Origin: Rhynchopus euleeides
Lineage: Eukaryota; Euglenozoa; Diplonemea; Diplonemida; Diplonemidae
DNA: 64,000 bases
Direction: 5' to 3'
Assembly (NCBI GenBank): GCA_963210315.1
Contig: OY723314.1
Span: forward strand, 1,488,001 to 1,552,000
In this document: piece after piece, positions 11,151 to 20,606 of the stretch
Numbering within the stretch: position 1 is the first letter of the stretch
Layout of the letters: every line of letters starts with the position of its first letter
Position numbers and translations under genes: made by a program
The notes under the pieces: generated by a model
Told to the model about the DNA's origin: nothing
What the model saw: the letters and a program-made list of their open reading frames with translations, nothing else
The model's database searches: none

Positions 11151-11158
11151 CCGTCAGG

Positions 11159-12060
11159 TGCAGGGGTGGAACTTGAAATATGGGGTTGCGGGCTGGATCG
11201 GGTCAGATCGGGTCAGCCAATTTTTTCTCACTGAATGGGTTCCCCCCGGTTCGTCTCAGAGATCAGTGCTCGGGCCCAGCCTCCCGCGAGGGTACCGGAA
11301 CTGATATGCAGCCCCGGACGCGCAAGGACTTGGTTCCAAGACAAACACATGCCATAGGGGGGGTCTGGGGGGCGGAGCCCCCAGCCGTATTTCTTTGGTC
11401 AGAAACACCCACACACGCCACCTCTCAAAAGCTGCGGAAATAGCGGCGACCCTCTGTCACGTTTTTCTGGCACTTCTCCTCCAGCAGGACACAGATTCTG
11501 CCTTGGAACCCCGGTGTGGCCTGCGTGCGTTTTCTGATGAACGGGGGAGCGGAGCTAAGGTGGCGGTGCAGCGCAATCACATTCTACGAATTGAAGCTTG
11601 AAGCTGTGTGGGCATCGCATTCGCGCCACTTCACAGACCTGAACATCATCCTTGGGACACAACTTACTTCCCCGCCTCAACGGATAGTAACCGGATGTGT
11701 TCTTCAGTCGAGCCGTGGCACGGTGACTGTGTTTCCCAGCCATAAAGCGAATTATTTTACGATTTCTTCATGTTGCTGCGTTGTGGTGTCGAGGGAGCAG
11801 GCAGTGTGGCACCCTTCTGTTCCGCCGCCCCTCCCTCCCATGACCCATCCTTTGCGCGCCCTCACAGGCTCAAGCTAAAGATGTGCCCCCTGACACCTTA
11901 CCCACCCCTGGCCCCGCCCTCCCACTCTCCACAAGCAAGAACATCCAGGGTCTGGCAGGCCTGCCCTTGGATGCCGTTGGACTGCACGCGCATTACACAC
12001 GCGGCGTGCATCGGATGGTTGCACATCACAAGAGTGTCTGAGGGTAGGTGGGCCAACATA
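11159..12060. other. Intergenic; no gene recognised
   Basis: Holds a partial minus-strand copy of the GC-rich hairpin repeat (11356-11387) and otherwise unique sequence. The plus-strand frames at 11516-11878 and 11770-12414 have no domain features and run into repeats. Confidence 0.4.
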
Positions 12061-12422
12061 CTTTTCTTCAGCACACTTCGATGTGGGCGGAAAGTGTCGC
12101 GTGCTTGTTCGTGCCCTTGTGCTCCTCACTCACGACACCATCATCAGCAGGAGTGTGAGTGTGGAAGCGTCAACGCAAATATCGAGAATCATCAACACGT
12201 GGAAGTGAAAGCTACGACTGACCGAAGAGGAGCGACATCAAGGAGAAAACAAGAGGTATCAAGGAGACCAAGAGGCAGGACCTTCCTACCGGGGAGACTG
12301 TACTCTGTGAAAGCGAGGTATCAAAAGAGGCCGGAAGACCGGAAAGCAAAAGAGTGTGGAAGCGTCAACGCAAAAAAGAAACCAAATCAAAAAGTGCCGA
12401 ACAAAGCGCAGTGACACTTTTT
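12061..12422 (+). mobile_element. Family 3 YR-element deletion derivative
   Basis: Left half 12061-12177 ends in the core GTGGAAGCGTCAACGCA (12161-12177). The right half 12356-12422 starts with the same core and ends AGTGACACTTTTT. The two halves are joined without interruption in the solo copy at 49942-50057. Here they are separated by ~178 bp containing short ATCAAGGAG repeats. This matches an internally deleted element that kept only its ends and part of a repeat-bearing leader. Confidence 0.65.
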
Positions 12423-12559
12423 CTGCGCCCCGGCACCCACCACCATATCGGGGTCAACGTTGATCGGCAGAGCCGTGTGGTAGCTGGCAGCTCCAACACG
12501 GCCCGTCTGACATTGACCATAATTTTTCTTCAGTACGTGCAGTCTTCAGTTCCTTCTTC

Positions 12560-12752
12560 AGTTCCGTTAAGCACATGCATGATGCGCGAAAGTGGAGGCG
12601 TGCTTCCGACAACCTGCTTCTTTTCTGTGTGTTTTACTATTTCGTATTCACATATGCTCCACACACATCAAATCAGCAGGCTAGGGTGGTGGAAGCGTCA
12701 ACGTACCATTACTGGTCAGGAGGACCAGTAAGGAAGAACGAATCACGTTTTT
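12560..12752 (+). repeat. Family 4 solo unit
   Basis: A diverged copy of 31037-31225: left half to the core (GTGGAAGCGTCAACGTA near 12690), then a right half containing AAGGAAGAACGAATCACG. It directly precedes a family 1 solo unit. Confidence 0.5.
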
Positions 12753-12754
12753 TT

Positions 12755-12943
12755 CCTTAAGCACACTCGTGTGAGCGGAAAGCGCCCCACCACAGCTGCA
12801 ACCAAACGTGCTCTATACACTAACCCCACCCTTCATCAGGCTCAGGGTGTGATCAGTTCAGGGTTTTGTGTGTAGAAGCGTCAACGCAACAAACAAAGGA
12901 AATTCATCAGAGCGGTTGTAGCTGTGAAGTGATAGGGCGCTTT
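12755..12943 (+). repeat. Solo split-direct-repeat unit of family 1 (element A type)
   Basis: Contains both halves of the A-element end joined through the core GTAGAAGCGTCAACGCA, with no internal sequence: CTTAAGCACACTCG at the left and GATAGGGCGCTTT at the right. It is the reverse complement of 14010-14202. Such solo units can arise by recombination between the split repeats that deletes the body. Confidence 0.8.
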
Positions 12944-14009
12944 CTACACTTTTCACACTTGTTGTCCAGCCCCAGTGGGTAGGCCCAGCCTGTTTATCTC
13001 ATTCACTCCCGTCGAGAGCGACGTTCACGTCATTTGCATGTTTTCCGGATTTGGCGCACCCTACCCACATCGTTTCTACTCCCCCCCACTCCCCTCACTC
13101 ACCCCCCACTGGCCAACAGAAGAGTTGTCCCATGTCATGTTCCAGCCACCATTAACGGACCACCCGTGGAAACCTGATAGGCGTCTCCATGACCACTCCT
13201 GACGTCATGGGATCTGTCGTGGTGTGTGTGTGGCGGTGTGTCTCACAATCGGGGTGTTCGGTGATTGACCTCACTACTCCACGGCGGGTGCCTAGGTCCT
13301 GGGTAAGACGTTAAACTGCCTGGGGGGGCCGTCCCCGGACCATGACGGGTGCCTGCACCAGGAGTCTAGCACGGCCGTGGTCCGGAGCATGACCTAAAAC
13401 GGCTTGGGTACCGAGGCTCCCCAGACCAGGAAGGGTGGAGACACCTGGAGTCTAAATAGTCACACCACGTCAGGCCAGACCTTCGCATTGCACTCCGCGA
13501 AGACTGCCACACAGCCGCGGGGCAGGTGTGCAGCCTGTGGATGACCTCGTACAGAGAAGACTGTAAGGGACGACAGCCCCGCCGAGGCGATACAGCGCCA
13601 GACGCGGCCCGAGTTTCTGGAGACCGACTGGGGAACTGGAACGTCTTCAGGATAAGCGCCTCACAGAGGACTGATCCTCACCTGTGTGAACTGTGAACCC
13701 CCAGCCCCAAGATGCTGGTGTGGAGCGGGTGCCTCGACCTCTTTTCGGGTTCTTTATTTATTTATTTATTTCCTTTTGGATGCGTCCACCAAAGAAAACG
13801 TGGCCACCCGCTCGCAGAGGCTCCCGAAAGCTCCAGCATCAGCTAGCGGTTGATAGTGAAGATCGGTGTCTCCAGAAGGGGATGTCCGGTCGCAGAAGAA
13901 AAACGACGAAGACAACCACACACAGAGCATATTATAGGGGGTCTAAACTGAGGCGATCCCTCACATTTAAGCAGTGATTTTCCCCCGTGGCGAAAAAATA
14001 AAATTTCGC
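12944..14009. other. Intergenic; no gene recognised
   Basis: Mostly unique sequence. A short plus-strand frame at 13693-13977 lacks features. The last 28 bases include CCCCCGTGGCGAAAAAA (13982-13998), an inverted match to 18734-18750 on the other side of element A. Confidence 0.4.
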
Positions 14010-14275
14010 AAAAAGCGCCCTATCACTTCACAGCTACAACCGCTCTGATGAATTTCCTTTTGTTTGTTGCGTTGACGCTTCTACACACAAAACCCTGAAC
14101 TGATCACACCCTGAGCCTGATGAAGGGTGGGGTTAGTGTATAGAGCACGTTTGGTTGCAGCTGTGGTGGGGCGCTTTCCGCTCACACGAGTGTGCTTAAA
14201 AAGCGCCCTATCACTTCACAGCTACAACCGCTCTGATGAATTTCCTTTTGTTTGTTGCGTTGACGCTTCTACACC
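14010..14275 (-). repeat. B1A2B2 terminal block of element A
   Basis: 14010-14202 holds B2 and A2 joined at the core. 14203-14275 repeats the first part (AAGCGCCCTATCACTTC through GTTGACGCTTCTACAC) and then leads into element body. The core copies are near 14069-14086 and 14258-14275. Confidence 0.88.
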
Positions 14276-14311
14276 AGGACCCTCATCCGGAGGGACGTGT
14301 CCGTCTCGTTC

Positions 14312-16152
14312 TCAACGAGGCGGGCGCGCTGGTAAAAGTGTAGGTGGCATCGACACTGGTGGCAACTCCACGGGGTGTGTGGCCTGCGTCCCTCGCGTGT
14401 ACGCGTCTGCGCGTTGGTCGTGGGTCGCAACCCAGTGTGGAATAAGTCGTATCTGCTGGCGGCGCGCTGTTGTGTATATCTCCTGCAGCAGGAGGTTGCC
14501 TCGGTAGTTGGCGCAGTGGCCCTTCCGGAGCGCGAACACCAGGCCGAGGTTGTCTATGTGGCAGGTTACGCTTGCCTCCCTCACACGCTGCATCATGCGC
14601 ACCCCCTGCCACACTGCATACGCTTCCTTCAGGAAGATGTTCGTGTCCGCGTCGCTCCCTTCGAACGCCCCTTGGGACACTGACTCCCCTCCCGGCAGCA
14701 CGAGCACCGCCGCCCACGCCGTGGATGACGCGTCTGTCCAGAGCTCAATGGTCGGTGGCGGGTTCTGCGGCGTATACCACTCGTTGTCCTCGATGAGGCG
14801 TGCCCGCGCCACTGTCTCCGCCTGCACCGACGGAGGTACTGCGACCCTGGAGTCCCATCGGGCGTTGTTTGAGTGCGTCTGCTTCGCGATGCGCCGCACG
14901 AAGGACAACACGGCTGGCATGTAACACATCGGTGTCCGCATCACATACGACTGCCAGACGAAAGACCCGAATACTCTGAACGCCCTGCGTGGTGTCGTGT
15001 GGCCGTTGACGACTTCCTTGTACTCTTCCCGTCCGAGGACTTTTTGCACCCAGGCTGTGTCCATGTGGAAACGGTGTCGCGTCAGGTCGAAGTGGATCCC
15101 GAACACTGTGAAGTCCTGCAGCGGCACGCCGTGTTGTGTGTCGTCGAAGTTCAGGGCGGCCCCCACCTTCTCGCAGCGGCTGATGAAGTCGGCGTACCTC
15201 GCCTGTGCCTCTGGTAGGGAGTCTCCGACAGCGATGAAGTTGTCAATCCAGACTATTCCGTGCTCTGGCGGGAGCAGCACGCGTGCGCTGCGGTTCGCGA
15301 TTGCCGGGGAATGTGACCACCCCATGCACATGACAGTCAGGAAGGTCTTCACGAATGTCTTTCTCTCCCCGCCTAGGCGCACTTCGAAATAGCGTTGGAT
15401 CTCCTTGTGTACGGGGAACTGGTAGAACCAGCTGCGTGCATCTGCCATCACCACCCAGCTCGCCGCGGCCACTCGCTGTGTCACCTCCGTGATGTCCTGC
15501 AAACGCATGTCCGGTGGGCGTGTCATCAGTGCATTTAGCCGCCTTGCGTCGACGATGAAACGTTGGCCCCCAGACTTCTTGGACACGGTGAACGCTGGCA
15601 GCGTGAGGTACGGGTGTGCATCCGCCTCCGTCAGGACGCCATACTCAACCAAGGTGTCCAGGTGGTGCAACATGTGGCGTGATACCTTCCTCCCCGTTTT
15701 ACGTAGTTCTTGGCGGGCCTCGGGAAGCAGTGCGTCAGCGAAAGCGGCTGGCTTGGTGATGAGGTCCAAGACCCCCGTCAGTTCACCCTCGCTGTCCAAC
15801 CGTCGCAGTTCCTTGAGATTGAGGCGCGAGGTGCAGATCTCCGCGATGTAGTCCTCTTCCTCCGACAGCTCCGTCTTCGCGTTGGCTGGCCGTATCACCT
15901 TCCCCCCCGTGCACACACCCAAGTCCTCCCCGTAGAGGTCCTCGACACCCGGACCGTACGACTCTGCGCTATCCACCTCGCTCCACGCTTCCTCATCACT
16001 GGGTGGTGGGTCGGACGCGGCTTCGTCGGATGTGGCATCTTCGTAGTAGTGGCGCGCTGCGAACAGCCTCGTGGTCCCCGGGAAGTGGGTTGCTGTCAGG
16101 GGTTTTGGCTGTGTGCGCGTCGTCCCCCCTTGCTGTCGTTTTTTCTTCTTCA
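14312..16152 (-). CDS. Reverse transcriptase / RNase H of element A
   Basis: Copies element RNA into DNA. From the N-terminus there is an acidic linker (several EED/DEE runs), then RT motifs: SKKSGGQRFIVDARR (fingers), MADARSWFYQF with the first catalytic Asp, and MGWSHSP. At the site of the usual YxDD the protein reads WIDN (codons 15239-15250), so the second Asp is Asn. RNase H follows, with acidic residues in ELWTDASS, LKEAYAV, CHIDNLG and RADAYTRG. The frame is -1 relative to the recombinase and stays open upstream to 17173, but without an ATG. I therefore place the functional start near the recombinase stop, reached by an unresolved mechanism. The stop is TGA at 14312-14314. Confidence 0.85.
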
Positions 16153-17169
16153 CCACTCGATCTTCGCCGACACCTGTGCTGTCTCGCGCGCGTGTGCGTT
16201 TTCCGCCGCTGATACGTAACGCATCACACCGTCGACCGTCGCGTGTCTCGAGAGGAGGCGCACCTCCTCCAGTGGAACGTTCTTTCGCGCAAGCTGTGTG
16301 AGTGCCCCCCTCCGCAGAGAGTGTGCCGTGAGCCCCCTCCGTGCCCGCTTGACGGCTTTTACCACGGTCCGGTAGGTGACGTCCGCCGGGAACAGTCTCG
16401 TCTCTCCTGCTCTGCGCGCCCTGCGGAGGCGGTGTCGGAGGATACGGTGTAGGTCCTTCGGCAGGGAGATCCCTGTGATGTGACCCATGTGGAAGGGGTC
16501 CGCCTTCGACTGGGTCCAGCGCACGTATATCGGCTCGCTGCGCTTTTCCGCTGTGACGTCCTTCACATACAAGCGCAGTGCGTCCGAGGCCCTTGCCGCA
16601 CCCCCCCACATGATGCCGAGCAGCAGTTTCACGAGGGGACGTGGCTCCTTCGCTAGCGCCTCCCGGATGTTGTGGGCTGTTGCTGGTTCTGCTTGCTTCA
16701 GTGGTCGTAGTGCTCCTCCCCGTTTCAGCGCCCGCCTGTAGTCCGCCACAATTTGTTTTCCGTCGAGGGGGAACGCTGCGAAGCGTCTGAGTGCTGCTGC
16801 AAGGTTGTTGAGGTACTGGAGGGCGGACTGCACTGATAGCCCGTCCTTCCGTTGCTTCGTGACCCACAGCACCGCCCCTTCGTCGTGTGGCAGTGTTCGC
16901 CTCTCCGCTTTCATCCACCCTTCCCGGAACTGCGAGTACCTGTCGTATGTGCGGCGGAGGGCCCCCCAGTATGTGGGTGCGAGGGCTTGGGCCAGGGTGT
17001 GTTGCAGTTCCTGGCGAATGGTGGTTGCTTCCTCCGGGGTCACGCTCGTCTCGGTCTTGCGGGGGCGTCCTCTTGTTGACGGGGGGGCAGATGGTACTGC
17101 CTTCACATACACTACCGCGGCGGGGGGGAGGGTCGTGGCCCGCGGGCGTCCCCTGCTGGTGTCGGGGAG
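16150..17169 (-). CDS. Tyrosine recombinase of element A, in frame behind the gag UGA
   Basis: Integrates the element DNA by strand exchange. Numbering from the GTG at 17112, the catalytic set is R174 (GAARASD), K203, H264-x2-R267 (AHSLRR), H290 and the nucleophile Y299 (VMRYV). It is about 320 residues, with an N-terminal helical core-binding region. There is no ATG between the gag stop (TGA at 17170-17172) and residue ~67. The frame is identical to gag (distance 1,020 = 340 codons), with a single stop in between, followed by C (TGA CTC). The simplest reading is a gag-recombinase fusion made by UGA readthrough. Confidence 0.85.
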   Translation of the reverse strand, partial: LPDTSRGRPRATTLPPAAVVYVKAVPSAPPSTRGRPRKTETSVTPEEATTIRQELQHTLAQALAPTYWGALRRTYDRYSQFREGWMKAERRTLPHDEGAVLWVTKQRKDGLSVQSALQYLNNLAAALRRFAAFPLDGKQIVADYRRALKRGGALRPLKQAEPATAHNIREALAKEPRPLVKLLLGIMWGGAARASDALRLYVKDVTAEKRSEPIYVRWTQSKADPFHMGHITGISLPKDLHRILRHRLRRARRAGETRLFPADVTYRTVVKAVKRARRGLTAHSLRRGALTQLARKNVPLEEVRLLSRHATVDGVMRYVSAAENAHARETAQVSAKIEW

Positions 17170-18240
17170 TCACTGTCGCTTGCCTTTCCCCCCCCGTCCT
17201 TTGTGATGGCCCTTTCCCGAGTAGGGCGCGGGGCGGTCCTGCGTGTTACGCTCCTGCAGGAACCGCTCCTGAAACGCGGCCCGCCTCTCCTGTGTGTCGT
17301 CCTGCGTGGCCCGCCCCTCCCGGAGTAGGCGCCCGTGTGTCACCGCATCGTACTTCGCTGGGTCCATAATCTTCGCCTTTGCCAGGTAGAGGCGGGCGCC
17401 CGCGCGCCCCTTCAGGAGAAAGTGCGAGTTCATAACGACGATTGTCTTGTGGAGGGCCTCGGTAAAGCGATCCGGATCATCGTCGTCGCGGATCAGTCCC
17501 ATTGTCTGAAACAGAGCGTCGAAGGCCTGGATGAGCTGGTGTTGCCAGTCTGGTGAGCTCGGGGCATCGCTGAGCTCCGCCTGTCGGAAAACCCGGGATA
17601 CCTCAGCTTTCACCAACCTGCGTCCGGGGACAGTGGCGATCGACGATCCCCAGGTCGACACGATGTGGGCGGAGAAATCGGCGGGCAGCTCGGCCTCCGT
17701 CCGCTGCAGCGCCTTCTGCAGAGTGGCGATCTGCTTCGCCTGCGTCTCCACGGTCTTCTTCAGCTCCTTCTGTTCCTTCTCCAGCCGGCCTGTCAATTTC
17801 AGCAGGTACTCCAGCGAGTTCGCCACGCGGAGATCGGTGTTCGAGTCGGCGGGGTGGTGTGCGTCCCTGTGCTGGAGGCCCGTGCCACTCTGGCTGTCCG
17901 CCTCGCTGTACTCCCCGTCCTCGCCTAGCTCGCCCGTCGCTGCTGCCAGGTCCGCCGCGGTCTCCTCGTCGACTGCCTGCCGGACCCATGCGCACTCGGG
18001 GCACACCCAGCCCCTGTCCCCTGCGCCCTCGAGCCATTCGGGGACGACGTGCGCCGGGATGTGCTCTCTCAAGCACGTCCTGACCGTGGTCCCACCGCAG
18101 TCGTGGCAGCTGAATGCGGTCCTGGCTGTGTGTGTAGTATTGCACGTTTCGAATATGCACTCGGGGCGACGCTCTGCTGGCTCGTTGTCGGGGTGGGCGG
18201 GGTCGGGAACCTTCAGGGTGTCCCAATCCAGAGTGGCCAT
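17170..18240 (-). CDS. Gag-like protein of element A (zinc fingers, coiled coil, basic tail)
   Basis: 356 residues from the ATG at 18240, chosen because it directly follows the tandem leader repeats and is shared with the A' and deleted copies. Residues ~29-85 hold paired Cys motifs (C-x4-C, C-x2-C in SCHDCGG, C-x2-C in CPEC) and His residues that suggest a zinc-binding domain. A heptad-rich segment (about 150-185, LEKEQKELKKTVETQ) predicts a coiled coil. The C-terminus is Gly/Lys/Arg-rich, suitable for binding RNA. The role as particle or RNA-binding protein is inferred from position and composition. It is clearly homologous to the B-element protein at 23366-24400. Confidence 0.75.
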   Translation of the reverse strand: MATLDWDTLKVPDPAHPDNEPAERRPECIFETCNTTHTARTAFSCHDCGGTTVRTCLREHIPAHVVPEWLEGAGDRGWVCPECAWVRQAVDEETAADLAAATGELGEDGEYSEADSQSGTGLQHRDAHHPADSNTDLRVANSLEYLLKLTGRLEKEQKELKKTVETQAKQIATLQKALQRTEAELPADFSAHIVSTWGSSIATVPGRRLVKAEVSRVFRQAELSDAPSSPDWQHQLIQAFDALFQTMGLIRDDDDPDRFTEALHKTIVVMNSHFLLKGRAGARLYLAKAKIMDPAKYDAVTHGRLLREGRATQDDTQERRAAFQERFLQERNTQDRPAPYSGKGHHKGRGGKGKRQ

Positions 18241-18242
18241 CT

Positions 18243-18520
18243 TCTCTGTTACGCAGCTCGGCGTAGTTACTGTTCCTCTCCTATTCACGCAGCTCGGCGT
18301 AGTTTCTGTTCCTCTCCTATTCACGCAGCTCGGCGTAGTTTCTGTTTCTCTCCTATACACGCAGCTCGGCGTAGTTTCTGTTCCTCTCCTATACACGCAG
18401 CTCGGCGTACTCCCTCAGCCCGTTCTGTTCCTCTCCTATACACGCAGCTCGGCGTACTCCCTCAGCCCGTTCTGTTCCTCTCCTATACACGCAGCTCGGC
18501 GTACTCTGTCCGCTTCTGTC
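18243..18520 (-). repeat. Tandem leader array upstream of gag in element A
   Basis: Seven copies of a 36-46 bp unit centred on CGCAGCTCGGCGTA with CT-rich spacers. It lies between A1 and the gag ATG, where the 5' leader or internal promoter should be. The deleted plus-strand copy (33870-34135) has the same number of units, while A' and B have different arrays at the same place. Confidence 0.8.
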
Positions 18521-18564
18521 ACTCTTGCTCCCCTCTTGATTCTCTCGCCTGCTTGATAGTTTGA

Positions 18565-18700
18565 TGCGTTGACGCTTCTACACACAAAACCCTGAACTGA
18601 TCACACCCTGAGCCTGATGAAGGGTGGGGTTAGTGTATAGAGCACGTTTGGTTGCAGCTGTGGTGGGGCGCTTTCCGCTCACACGAGTGTGCTTAAAAAA
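18565..18700 (-). repeat. A1 terminal half of element A
   Basis: Starts at the core GCGTTGACGCTTCTACAC (18565-18582), runs through ACTGATCACACCCTGAGCC and ends CTTAAAAA. It is the same as the A2 part of 14010-14202. Confidence 0.85.
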
Positions 18701-19261
18701 AAAATCTCTGGAAAAATCGTCCGGCGAAAAAAGTTTTTTCGCCACGGGGGTTTTTGGTGGGAATTTTTCAGGGGGTCTGGGGAGAGGTCCTGGAGGAACA
18801 AAAATCAGGCCCAGGAAAAATATGGGAGGACCTGCTCTGTGAGCCCCACCAAGCAGTCACAGATTGGCAGGACAAGACCTGCAGAGGGTGGCTGCAAAGA
18901 ACAGATGTTCACTACCGTGGCCTCCGGCGGCTGCGGGGCTCCGCCCCCCAGACCCCCCTTGTGGAACCCAGGCCCACAAGCCGTACAGCAACCCCAGGAA
19001 TGCGAAAACGCCCAAAATCTGTAGCCTCGACGGGACGGATGTTCACTACCGTGGCCTCCGGCGGCTGGGGGGCTCCGCCCCCCAGACCCCCCCTGTCGCG
19101 TGTGCCTGTCTCGCAAGTCCTTGGGCGTATGCGACTGGCCATCTCCGCGTAGTCTCGGGCGCGCGAAGCGCGCCCGAGAAAAATTTTTCCGGGTGAGAAA
19201 AATTTTTTTCGCCGGCATTTTTGAGATTTTCAGCGGAGAGGAAAATCACTGCATTTAAGGG
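18701..19261. other. Repeat DNA between elements A and A'
   Basis: Contains two GC-rich hairpin repeats (18907-18958, 19041-19092) and A/T-run palindromes around TTTTTTCGCCACGGGGG (18734-18750). Around 19150-19215 GCGCGAAGCGCGC and AAAAATTTTT runs form further inverted repeats. No gene. Confidence 0.5.
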
Positions 19262-19530
19262 AAAAAGCGCCCTATCACTTCACAGCTACAACCGCTCTGA
19301 TGAATTTCCTTTTGTTTGTTGCGTTGACGCTTCTACACACAAAACCCTGAACTGATCACACCCTGAGCCTGATGAAGGGTGGGGTTAGTGTATAGAGCAC
19401 GTTTGGTTGCAGCTGTGGTGGGGCGCTTTCCGCTCACACGAGTGTGCTTAAAAAGCGCCCTATCACTTCACAGCTACAACCGCTCTGATGAATTTCCTTT
19501 TGTTTGTTGCGTTGACGCTTCTACACCAGG
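19262..19530 (-). repeat. B1A2B2 terminal block of element A'
   Basis: Practically identical to 14010-14275, with cores near 19320 and 19509. Confidence 0.88.
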
Positions 19531-19563
19531 ACCCTCATCCGGAGGGACGTGTCCGTCTCGTTC

Positions 19564-20323
19564 TCAACGAGGCGGGCGCGCTGGTAAAAGTGTGGGTGGC
19601 ATCGACACTGGTGGCAACTCCACGGGGTGTGTGGCCTGCGTCCCTCGCGTGTACGCGTCTGCGCGTTGGTCGTGGGTCGCAACCCAGTGTGGAATCAGTC
19701 GTATCTGCTGGCGGCGCGCTGTTGTGTATATCTCCTGCAGCAGAAGGTTGCCTCGGTAGTTGGCGCAGTGGCCCTTCCGGAGCGCGAACACCAGGCCGAG
19801 GTTGTCTATGTGGCAGGTCACGCTTGCCTCCCTCACACGCTGCATCATGCGCACCCCCTGCCACACTGCATACGCTTCCTTCAGGAAGATGTTCGTGTCC
19901 GCGTCGCTCCCTTCGAACGCACCTTGGGACACTGACTCCCCTCCCGGTAACACGAGCACCGCCGCCCACGCCGTGGATGACGCGTCTGTCCAGATCTCAA
20001 TGGTCGGTGGCGGGTTCTGCGGCGTATACCACTCGTTGTCCTCGATGAGTCGTGTCCGCGCCACTGTCTCCGCCTGCACTGACGGAGGTACTGCGACCCT
20101 GGAGTCCCATCGGGCGTTGTTCGAGTGAGTCTGCTTCGCGATGCGCCGCACGAAGGACAACACGGCTGGCATGTAACACATCGGTGTCCGCATCACATAC
20201 GACTGCCAGACGAAAGACCCGAATACTCTGAACGCCCTGCGTGGTGTCGTGTGGCCGTTGACGACTTCCTTGTACTCTTCCCGTCCGAGGACTTTTTGCA
20301 CCCAGGCTGTGTCCATGCGGAAA
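19564..20323 (-). pseudogene. RT/RNase H 3' part of A', cut off by element B
   Basis: Encodes the thumb/connection and complete RNase H domain (WTDASS, LKEAYAV, CHIDNLG, RADAYTRG), almost identical to A. The upstream part continues at 25229. The open frame runs a short way into B's terminal repeat, but those residues are foreign. Confidence 0.85.
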
Positions 20324-20546
20324 ATGTCACTCCAGTACAGCCGCTCTTTACTCGTATTTTGTTTGTGATGCGTTGACGCTTCCACACACAAAACCTCAAC
20401 TCCTGTGATGGGGGAGGCTAGTGGTGTGCGGAGCACGTTTGGCTGTGGTAGAGTGACATTTTCTGCTCACAAGTGTGCGTAAAAAATGTCACTCCAGTAC
20501 AGCCGCTCTTTACTCGTATTTTGTTTGTGATGCGTTGACGCTTCCA
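20324..20546 (-). repeat. B1A2B2 terminal block of element B
   Basis: AATGTCACTCCAGTACAGCC opens both 20324 and 20487. Each copy runs to a core, GCGTTGACGCTTCCAC (about 20370 and 20530). The first copy is followed by the A half (CAAAACCTCAACTCCTG to GTGCGTAAAAA), the second by element body. Confidence 0.88.
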
Positions 20547-20606
20547 CTCAGGACCCTCATCCGGAGGGACGTGGCCGTCCCTGGTCTCTCGGGACGGCCG
20601 CGGAAG

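Larger units (their letters stand above)
14010..18700 (-). mobile_element. YR retroelement A (DIRS order, Ngaro/PAT-like split direct repeats), apparently intact
   Basis: Read on the minus strand the order is A1 (18700-18565), tandem leader repeats, gag-like ORF, tyrosine recombinase, RT-RNase H, then B1 (14275-14203) and A2B2 (14202-14010). A1-ORFs-B1A2B2 is the split-direct-repeat arrangement known from Ngaro/PAT elements. No target duplication is seen, as expected for recombinase-mediated integration; the ends are A-rich and join A-rich flanks. All three ORFs are open. The 17-bp sequence CCCCCGTGGCGAAAAAA lies inverted just outside the two ends, so the element probably sits inside a host palindrome. 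Confidence 0.88.

Noticed and set aside
16150-17172. Alternative genetic code with UGA as tryptophan
   Set aside because: UGG encodes Trp throughout. TGA ends the RT of element A, the recombinases and the pseudouridine synthase at expected positions. Readthrough at one site explains the data better.
14312-17173. A single 953-codon minus-strand protein across element A (and 1,079 codons in B, 20607-23846)
   Set aside because: The N-terminal part overlaps the recombinase in another frame, is Pro/Arg/Gly-rich and not conserved as protein. It is open because of base composition. Only the RT/RNase H part is supported.
17531-18556. Long plus-strand frames opposite gag, recombinase and RT genes
   Set aside because: They mirror real minus-strand genes, lack domains, and read through the tandem leader arrays.
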